A stretch of DNA of 5,521 bases from CAIYXV01 sp035506255 (GTDB taxonomy: Bacteria; Margulisbacteria; WOR-1; XYC2-FULL-46-14; WPAF01). Positions 1-4,883 of the stretch are shown here, one piece after another. A model generated the notes under the pieces. That model worked only from the letters and a program-made list of their open reading frames with translations, made no database searches and was not told where the DNA came from. How positions within the stretch are numbered: the stretch's first letter is position 1; the number at the start of each line of letters is the position of its first letter. A program made the translations under genes and the position numbers. The stretch is from contig DATJPS010000126.1 of the NCBI GenBank assembly GCA_035506255.1, positions 1-5,521 of the forward strand, read 5' to 3'.

Positions 1-2512
1 GGTTCGCTTCCAAATTCGGCAGTAGATTGGCCGGATCGAGCCGTTCAAGGGTGAACGGGCCATTGAGCTGATCCAATACCTGTTGCGCCATGCCCTGGCG
101 ATCGACCAGATATGAGATGTATTCCCCGACGGTCGTTTCGATTATAGACATATGCTGTTCAAGATCTTTAAGCAGCCTGCCGGCGGCCCCGGACCCATTG
201 TCGGGCAGGTATCCGAGCGCTTTCGAAAATGTTTCGAGAGCTTCGCCTTCGGGAAGGTATTTGGAGTTGCGGCCGTAGGCAAGATCGAGGCGTATTCTTA
301 TGTTCGTGACAAAATTATAAGACCTGATCAGTTGGTCCGCTTTGTCAGGGCTGAAGCGTGATTTGATTTCCTGGAGCATCTCGGGAACACTGGCGTTGAA
401 TTTTCCGGTTATTAGCTGCATTACCCATACCAGCCGGTCCACGTCCCGTATCCCGCCCGCATCGGTCTTGATGTTGATCCTCTTTTTGCCGCCGTCCCGC
501 CGGGATATCTTCTTGGCCAGGACCGTCATTTCATGGTCATAGCGGTAGAGAGCTTCCAATATCCTGGCATTGGCCGGTTCGCCCGTGAATTTGTGCATGC
601 CGGCGATCGCGCTCTGCGCCAAATAACGGGCGCCGCTGCCGTATGCCAGCGTAAGGTACCCGCGGGCGGAAAAGAAGGAATGCGTATCCCGTTTATCGAG
701 CTCCGTCATGAATCTTTCCAGGGTCGCCACTTCATTGCCGACGACCGAAACGTTAGGATCGAAATTGTGATCTATCCTGCTCATGGTATCGCCGATCAAC
801 TCGTAAAGTTTTTGAAAATATGTGGCATTATCGAACCCTTTGCTGGTCTTGCCATTGTCGCTTTCCTTGATCCCGATCGTATCATAATCGAAAGTTGGGA
901 ATTTGCGCTGCGCGCCCGCTCCCCCCAGCACCAGAGCAAAGCAGGGGCGGACCATCGTGCGGTATACGCCGTAAAGGTAGTTCGCGAAGGCGCGCTGGGG
1001 AGAAGAACTCACATGCTTGCGGGGAGAAGTGATGGCCGCGCTGCCGGACCTTACCCTCATCGATGGCCGTGCCTTCAGTTCGTTATAAGCGGCGCTGAAC
1101 GCGTTCGCCTCCGCGGGAGTGGTCTTAGCCCAGATGCTTTGGGCAAGTTCTTCCGGGACTTTATTCGGGTCCCGGCGGTGCGAATCGACGATCGGAATGG
1201 CCTTGAATTCATCCCCAAATATTTTGACCAGATCGAATAAACGCTGAAAACGTGCGGTTTCGTCCGGGACCGCGCGGACGGAAGCGAGCTTTACCAGTTT
1301 ATCCTCTTCGCGCCTCATTTTCGTGGTGTGCGCTTTTAATTGCGTCTTGAATTCGCCGTTCAAACGGGGAGGCAGCGTAAGTTCGACGATCGGTTTACCG
1401 TAGATCTCTTCGGCCCGCCTTCCCGCCACGTCATAAATGCCGGTCAACAGTGTTTCGCTGAGAGTGGCCATTTCATCATGAATGTCCGCCAGCTTTCCGC
1501 CGAAGGTGAGCCCGCGCCGGTCGCTCGACACCGGTTGGCCGTCCCAGCAGTAGCCGATCTGCTCGCGCAGGTAGATCGCCGCGACCCTTACCAGGCCGGC
1601 ATAAAAGTATTTCCGTAAAAAGTCCACTTCGGCGTTAAAGAGCTGTTCCTGTCTCGTTTCGGCGTCCTTCAGCTTGTATTCCGGCGCGTTGACAACGGTC
1701 AAAAAGACCTTTCTCAGTCCGCTCTTTATCTCCCGGCTCATTTCTTTACCGCTTTTCTTGTAGGTCCAATTCCTGGCGGCGGAGGCGGTATCGTTACTGG
1801 CGATCTCCGCCAGGTCTTCCATATATCCGGGCATTTCGAACATGGAGAGGAGCATGAGGCGGCAGGTAAAAGCGGCCCGGGTACAGAACGCTGACGCGAT
1901 CTCCTTCAGGACCGGATTGAACAAGGTCCTGAAACCTTCCGGATTTTCCTGCATGACCCGGTAGAGGTCATGCTTTCCCAGCCCGAAAATGCGGGCGCTG
2001 ATCTCCGAATCGGCCGGTTCCATGCCCTTTACGCTTTCCTCAAAGATATTGCCGAGGTCATTCAGGTGTTCCAGTGTCGCGGTAAGATATAGCGGTTCTT
2101 CCAGCGATAGCTCCGCGTTCACCGCCTCGTCGAAATCGCGATGTTCTATGGCGGCCAGCCGGCAGCGGACCTGCTCCTTTAATGCGTCTTTAGCGGTGCG
2201 GATCAGATCGGGCAGGGTATGGTTCAAGAACCGGGCCTTATCCTTTCCATCGGCCATTTCAGTGATCAGTTTGCGGGCATGGTCTTTATCGGAAAAGCCG
2301 TGTTTTTCGATGAATCGCTCGATCAGGGATGATTCCGACCCGAAGACCAGTACCGCGGACGAAAGGTTTAATCCGACCGTCCGGGTATGCAGCGCGGCGG
2401 CGGCGGACATCGCGGGGGCGGGGCTTTCCAGATGGACCGTCTGCCAGGGTGAAACCGCTCGGCCCGATAAAAGGTGCAGGGTCGTTCTTTTTAGAGGGAC
2501 GATAAATTCCAT
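1..2512 (-). CDS. Large GlnD/GlnE-like nucleotidyltransferase with long unassigned N-terminal region (3' end outside window)
   Basis: Reading the minus strand from the ATG at 2512 gives 837 codons with no stop before the window edge, so the C-terminus is missing. Residues 530-544 (bases 881-925) read GGAGAQRKFPTFDYD. They align column for column with the GlnD active-site segment GGYGRGELFPYSDID, keeping the two metal-binding aspartates (D542, D544). Residues 679-700 contain INIK and then GGIRD (686-690), the hallmark of the helical region after the catalytic domain in GlnD and GlnE. These proteins uridylylate PII or adenylylate glutamine synthetase; the substrate here is unknown. About 500 residues precede the catalytic core, whereas GlnD and GlnE begin close to theirs. 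That part is mostly charged and probably helical, with a Ser/Arg-rich linker at about 481-507. No signal peptide is seen. The start has only a weak purine tract (AAGAAAGAAG) upstream. The frame stays open upstream to at least 2580, but no better start is seen. A DUF294-type nucleotidyltransferase is the main alternative. The coding call is firm, the family likely, the function open. Confidence 0.75.
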   Translation of the reverse strand, partial: MEFIVPLKRTTLHLLSGRAVSPWQTVHLESPAPAMSAAAALHTRTVGLNLSSAVLVFGSESSLIERFIEKHGFSDKDHARKLITEMADGKDKARFLNHTLPDLIRTAKDALKEQVRCRLAAIEHRDFDEAVNAELSLEEPLYLTATLEHLNDLGNIFEESVKGMEPADSEISARIFGLGKHDLYRVMQENPEGFRTLFNPVLKEIASAFCTRAAFTCRLMLLSMFEMPGYMEDLAEIASNDTASAARNWTYKKSGKEMSREIKSGLRKVFLTVVNAPEYKLKDAETRQEQLFNAEVDFLRKYFYAGLVRVAAIYLREQIGYCWDGQPVSSDRRGLTFGGKLADIHDEMATLSETLLTGIYDVAGRRAEEIYGKPIVELTLPPRLNGEFKTQLKAHTTKMRREEDKLVKLASVRAVPDETARFQRLFDLVKIFGDEFKAIPIVDSHRRDPNKVPEELAQSIWAKTTPAEANAFSAAYNELKARPSMRVRSGSAAITSPRKHVSSSPQRAFANYLYGVYRTMVRPCFALVLGGAGAQRKFPTFDYDTIGIKESDNGKTSKGFDNATYFQKLYELIGDTMSRIDHNFDPNVSVVGNEVATLERFMTELDKRDTHSFFSARGYLTLAYGSGARYLAQSAIAGMHKFTGEPANARILEALYRYDHEMTVLAKKISRRDGGKKRINIKTDAGGIRDVDRLVWVMQLITGKFNASVPEMLQEIKSRFSPDKADQLIRSYNFVTNIRIRLDLAYGRNSKYLPEGEALETFSKALGYLPDNGSGAAGRLLKDLEQHMSIIETTVGEYISYLVDRQGMAQQVLDQLNGPFTLERLDPANLLPNLEAN

Positions 2513-2606
2513 GAATAACTTCTTTCTTGAGGGGCCTGATATGTAATCGGAAAAATGCGGGTATAATTTCAACCGCCATTAGGGCAGAAGGAGAAAGGAA
2601 TGGAAT

Positions 2607-3173
2607 TCAGCGTATCGATGCCAGCGATCTTCCGAAACGGACCGCTTTTTCTTTGATAGTGTTTAATTTGATTATCTGCCCTGAAGTCCCCGCGTTTGGC
2701 ACCAATAACGAGAGGAACTTCATGCCGGTGTAACTGGCGGTGAGGGAAAACGGTTTTTCCAGGGCATCGAGACCGACATCTTCATAAGCGCTGGCGATCA
2801 ACGCGAGCGTCTTTCCTTTGAGCGGCGTGGTGAAGGTATTCTGGTTGTTATCCCATTTATAAAGCGAGAACATCCGGTCGATCAGTTGTTTAAGATGGCT
2901 GCTGGCGCTGAAGAAGTAGAGTGGGGTGGCCATTACGATAACATTGGCTTTGGTCATATCGGCCAGGACAGGCGTAAGATCATCACTGATCGCACATTTG
3001 TAATGCTTGGCATTCTGGCATTTGCGGCACGAAAGGCAGCCGCGACGGTCTTTCCGCGAGGCCAGCCGTACGACCTTCGCTCCGGCGCCTTTTTCGGCCG
3101 CGCCCTCGACGACCCAATCGATCAGGATCGAGGTGTTGCCGTTCCTTTTTGGACTGCCGTTAATGATCAACAT
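2607..3173 (-). CDS. Iron-sulfur flavoprotein / NADPH-dependent FMN reductase family protein (188 aa)
   Basis: This is a flavodoxin-fold redox protein, probably cytoplasmic. The N-terminus MLIINGSPKRNGNTS is the beta-strand and phosphate-binding loop that holds FMN in this family, and TPLYFFSAS at 83-91 is the second flavin-contact loop. Between them lie four cysteines, C46, C49, C52 and C60, spaced CX2CX2CX7C. That matches the compact motif (CX2CX2CX4-7C) that binds a 4Fe-4S cluster in archaeal-type iron-sulfur flavoproteins, and an acidic SDD follows it. Such proteins pass electrons between reduced carriers and small acceptors such as quinones, oxygen species or metals; the physiological partner here is unknown. 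An in-frame ATG at 3242 would add 23 residues that do not resemble the family and would overlap the divergent gene, so I chose the ATG at 3173, where the fold begins. There is no Shine-Dalgarno sequence. A promoter and palindrome sit on the start codon. The gene lies 94 bases upstream of the GlnD-like gene on the same strand, so co-transcription is possible. Confidence 0.85.
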   Translation of the reverse strand: MLIINGSPKRNGNTSILIDWVVEGAAEKGAGAKVVRLASRKDRRGCLSCRKCQNAKHYKCAISDDLTPVLADMTKANVIVMATPLYFFSASSHLKQLIDRMFSLYKWDNNQNTFTTPLKGKTLALIASAYEDVGLDALEKPFSLTASYTGMKFLSLLVPNAGTSGQIIKLNTIKEKAVRFGRSLASIR

Positions 3174-3188
3174 ACTGCCCGGCAGTAT
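3172..3188. promoter_or_regulatory. 17-base perfect palindrome (candidate operator) over the flavoprotein start codon
   Basis: The sequence ATACTGCC-C-GGCAGTAT has two perfect 8-base arms around one central base. It covers the end of the -10 box, the predicted transcription start and the first two bases of the start codon of the minus-strand flavoprotein gene. The arms are too close together to form an RNA hairpin with a loop of normal size without melting inner pairs, so a site for a dimeric repressor is more likely than an RNA structure. A further ACTGCC copy lies at 3153-3158, 21 bases (about two helical turns) away, which could be chance. No regulator gene is present in the window. Confidence 0.45.
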
Positions 3189-3192
3189 ATCA
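3184..3192 (-). promoter_or_regulatory. Extended -10 promoter element for the flavoprotein gene
   Basis: The minus strand reads TGATATACT, an extended -10 element (TG, one base, then TATACT with five of six consensus matches). Its 3' edge is ten bases before the ATG at 3173. A start site six or seven bases further on leaves a 5' leader of only three or four bases, so the message would be almost leaderless. The -35 region (about 3208-3213, TTATTC) is poor, as is common when an extended -10 is present. The element partly overlaps the 17-base palindrome. This is inferred from sequence only. Confidence 0.5.
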
Positions 3193-3231
3193 CATGAAAC
3201 CGGCCGAGAATAATGCCGATGCAATAGTGAC

Positions 3232-3705
3232 ATGGCTATCAACGCTCAGCTGCAGAATATGATCTCTTTTACGCAGAGTCGGGTCGCATTTTGCCACCAC
3301 GCGACTTTGGCGATCGCCCAGTTCGGCCGGACCGGAAGGATCGCGGTCCCGAGCGTGAACGCGGCACAGAGCTTTGGGGTGTATTTACAGGTGTTGAGCC
3401 GGAGCAACTCCCCATACGACCATAAAACAGCGATCCCGCCTCATCTATACGATATATTTGCCTTTGTACCGCCAGGAAGAGAGCTGATCGCGCACACCGC
3501 GATCGTGGTGGATGAGGACCCCGGGGAAGTGAAAGTAGCGGAGTGCAACAATCTGGTGATGGAGGTACAGGTCAATCCGTTGGGCAAGGTCTTGGGCCGG
3601 TTTAGGTCATTTTATCCGGTGTTGATGCAGTTCTCGCAGCCGGAGGTCAGTCTTTCTCTTCTGTTCGTGGACATTGCGTTCAGGGACTCTGAAATCCGCT
3701 TTTAG
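3232..3705 (+). CDS. Protein of unknown function (157 aa)
   Basis: I do not recognise this protein. The frame of 157 codons shows third-position G/C preference like the neighbouring genes, and the opposite strand has no competing long frame, so it is probably real. The chain has no signal peptide, no long hydrophobic helix and no repeat. Visible features are a Cys-His-His cluster (C21 H22 H23), a proline-containing stretch IPPHLYDIFAFVPPGREL at 68-85 followed by alternating hydrophobic residues suggestive of beta-strands, an acidic turn VDEDPGE at 93-99, a second cysteine at 105, and a C-terminus ending in IRF. The ATG at 3232 has no Shine-Dalgarno sequence. An in-frame ATG at 3259 (M10) is an alternative but is no better supported. 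It diverges from the flavoprotein gene across 58 bases and ends 67 bases before the acetyltransferase promoter and start. AATAAT at 3209-3214 could be a weak -10 element. Function cannot be inferred from context. Confidence 0.6.
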   Translation: MAINAQLQNMISFTQSRVAFCHHATLAIAQFGRTGRIAVPSVNAAQSFGVYLQVLSRSNSPYDHKTAIPPHLYDIFAFVPPGRELIAHTAIVVDEDPGEVKVAECNNLVMEVQVNPLGKVLGRFRSFYPVLMQFSQPEVSLSLLFVDIAFRDSEIRF

Positions 3706-3737
3706 ACAGGTCCCGCTGTTCACGGTATGGCCCGGAT

Positions 3738-3766
3738 TTGCCCCAAACCGTTTTATGGATTAAAAT
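3738..3766 (+). promoter_or_regulatory. Sigma-70-type promoter of the acetyltransferase-lipoprotein operon
   Basis: A -35 box TTGCCC (3738-3743, four of six consensus matches) is separated by exactly 17 bases from a -10 box TAAAAT (3761-3766, five of six matches). Six bases separate the -10 box from the A of the ATG at 3773, the normal distance to a transcription start. The predicted +1 is therefore the first base of the start codon, which gives a leaderless message. This agrees with the absence of a Shine-Dalgarno sequence there. It is an inference from spacing; no transcription data are available. Confidence 0.55.
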
Positions 3767-3772
3767 TGTCAT

Positions 3773-4408
3773 ATGCAGACCGGGCCTGACCCAAAAGCTA
3801 AATTCCCCGTGGAACGCATAAAGCAGATGGGGTTCGTTAAGAACTTCATCGACGCGCCGAACGTCGTCATCGGCGATTATACATACTACGATGATCCCGA
3901 AGGACCGGAGAACTTTGCCAAAAATATTCTTTACCATTACCCGTTTTACGGAGATAAGCTGGTCATCGGTAAGTTTTGCGCCATCGCGAAGGGCGTTAAG
4001 TTCATCATGAACGGGGCGAACCATAAGCTTTCGGGCGTTTCCACATATCCATTTTCCCTTTTTGGCGCGGGGTGGGAAAAGGTCATGCCCCAAATGAGCG
4101 ATCTGCCTTTAAAAGGCGATACCGTCATCGGCAACGATGTCTGGATCGGTTATGAGGCGCTGATAATGCCAGGGGTAAAGATCGGGGACGGGGCGGTAGT
4201 AGCTAGCCGCTCCGTGGTCGTCAAGGACATACCCCCGTACACGGTAGCGGGCGGCAATCCCGCCGTTGAGATCAAAAAGCGGTTCCCGGAAAACGACGTC
4301 AAGCGGTTATTGAAGATTGCCTGGTGGAATTGGCCGGTGGAGAAGATAACCGCCAATCTTGAACTGATCGTCGCATCAGATATAGACGCATTGGAAATAG
4401 TGGCCTGA
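3773..4408 (+). CDS. Vat-family (xenobiotic) acetyltransferase, left-handed beta-helix fold
   Basis: The 211-residue product belongs to the hexapeptide-repeat xenobiotic acetyltransferases, which work as trimers in the cytoplasm and transfer acetyl from acetyl-CoA to a hydroxyl. Vat enzymes inactivate streptogramin A antibiotics in this way; the related CatB enzymes act on chloramphenicol. Family landmarks as I recall them from Vat(D) appear in order: ILYHYP (52-57), DKLVIGKFCAI (61-71), MNGANH with the catalytic histidine H84, STYPF and GAGWEK (90-103), GDTVIGNDVWIG (115-126), MPGVKIGDGAVVASRSVVVKD (132-152), the loop VAGGNPAVEIKKRF (158-171) and WWNWP in the C-terminal helices. Length and N-terminus match the family, supporting the ATG at 3773 even though no ribosome binding site precedes it. 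The motif match favours Vat over CatB, but the natural substrate may be another small molecule. The lipoprotein gene follows 21 bases downstream, probably in one transcript. No mobile element flanks the gene, so it looks chromosomal. Confidence 0.9.
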   Translation: MQTGPDPKAKFPVERIKQMGFVKNFIDAPNVVIGDYTYYDDPEGPENFAKNILYHYPFYGDKLVIGKFCAIAKGVKFIMNGANHKLSGVSTYPFSLFGAGWEKVMPQMSDLPLKGDTVIGNDVWIGYEALIMPGVKIGDGAVVASRSVVVKDIPPYTVAGGNPAVEIKKRFPENDVKRLLKIAWWNWPVEKITANLELIVASDIDALEIVA

Positions 4409-4415
4409 AGGCCGT

Positions 4416-4423
4416 AAAAGGAG
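4416..4423 (+). promoter_or_regulatory. Strong ribosome binding site fixing the GTG start of the lipoprotein
   Basis: AAAAGGAG lies six bases before the GTG at 4430, which is ideal spacing and selects this non-ATG start. It contrasts with the upstream genes in the window, which have no such site. Just before it, GGCC-TGAA-GGCC (4402-4413) could form a four-pair hairpin whose loop carries the TGA stop of the acetyltransferase, a possible link between termination upstream and initiation here. Confidence 0.8.
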
Positions 4424-4429
4424 TGTTCC

Positions 4430-4864
4430 GTGAAGATCCGTAACCTGCTGCCGCTTTTCCTGCTCGCGGTCTTTGCCGCTCTGCTGGCGGGCTGCTCGAC
4501 GACTGCCAGCTATATGGTAAAGGACGCAGGGTTAAAAGAGGTTAAAGCGGCCCTTGAGGACTATGCCCGCGCAAGCGGCGGCAAAGCGGTAATTAGCGAC
4601 GATGTGGCGGGCGATTACCGCCTGGCGACAAAGCAGGGCGCGATCCTGGAAATGACGATGACCTCTCTGGAAGGGAGCGTCTATATAGAAGCGGGGTCGG
4701 TGGGGGCTGATGATGTAAGCGGGGAATTCGGCGACTTTCTCAGCCATTTGCAGGATAAAGGTTACGCCGTTCAGGAAGTGATCCGGATGCACGCCGAAAA
4801 GTCGTTCAAATGGCAGAAGACCATCAAGATAGACCTGAAAAAATTAAAGGTACGCAGGCATTGA
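4430..4864 (+). CDS. Putative lipoprotein of unknown function (144 aa)
   Basis: The protein begins MKIRN, then has a hydrophobic stretch (residues 6-20) and the lipobox LLAGC (18-22). It should therefore be cleaved before C22 and lipid-anchored there. Serine at +2 would favour the outer membrane under the E. coli sorting rule, if the host is diderm and uses that rule. The mature part (about 120 residues) starts STTASYMVKDAG, followed by an amphipathic segment (LKEVKAALEDYAR, 35-47), alternating polar and hydrophobic segments suggestive of a small alpha/beta domain (EMTMTSLEGSVYIEAG, 74-89), another helix-like segment near 99-111, and a strongly basic tail (KIDLKKLKVRRH). I recognise no family. 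The GTG start is set by the Shine-Dalgarno sequence and by the signal peptide beginning directly at it. Being 21 bases behind the acetyltransferase gene suggests co-transcription, but a shared function is not evident. Its stop lies 19 bases from the stop of the convergent ychF gene, with no clear terminator between them. Confidence 0.85.
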   Translation: MKIRNLLPLFLLAVFAALLAGCSTTASYMVKDAGLKEVKAALEDYARASGGKAVISDDVAGDYRLATKQGAILEMTMTSLEGSVYIEAGSVGADDVSGEFGDFLSHLQDKGYAVQEVIRMHAEKSFKWQKTIKIDLKKLKVRRH

Positions 4865-4883
4865 GCGGATCGCCCGGTGAAGG

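Noticed and set aside
533..1240. 235-codon plus-strand open frame
   Set aside because: It lies in codon register opposite the large minus-strand gene, whose frame carries recognisable GlnD/GlnE motifs (bases 881-925 and 443-457). The plus-strand translation looks like an antisense shadow with no motif.
2392..2409. GCG/GCC run as a microsatellite or repeat element
   Set aside because: It is a short alanine run (residues 37-40 and neighbours) in the coding sequence, without wider repetition.
1989..2546. 185-codon plus-strand open frame rich in Ser and Arg
   Set aside because: It too is a register-matched shadow of the minus-strand gene. The Ser/Arg bias comes from reading the complement of Ala, Asp, Glu and Leu codons.
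2562..2567. TATAAT on the plus strand between the flavoprotein and GlnD-like genes
   Set aside because: No suitably spaced -35 box and no plus-strand gene follow it. On the minus strand TTGAAA (2567-2572) could be a -35 box for the GlnD-like gene, but no -10 box at 16-18 bases matches more than half of the consensus.
2286..2579. 97-codon minus-strand frame starting at 2579
   Set aside because: It overlaps the GlnD-like gene in another frame, has low-complexity Pro/Arg-rich sequence and stops early, whereas the alternative frame stays open for 837 codons.
2632..2660. Possible terminator (short GC stem then T run)
   Set aside because: The stem has only about three pairs and lies inside the flavoprotein coding region on the opposite strand.
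3174..3242. N-terminal 23-residue extension of the flavoprotein from the ATG at 3242
   Set aside because: The extra residues do not resemble the family, would overlap the divergent gene, and would place the promoter and palindrome inside the coding region.
3706..3737. ACAG/CTGT inverted repeat after the unknown gene as terminator
   Set aside because: Only four pairs around a six-base loop and no following T run.
4865..4883. Bidirectional terminator between the convergent lipoprotein and ychF genes
   Set aside because: Nineteen bases with no convincing stem-loop and no T run. Termination must occur elsewhere or without an intrinsic hairpin.
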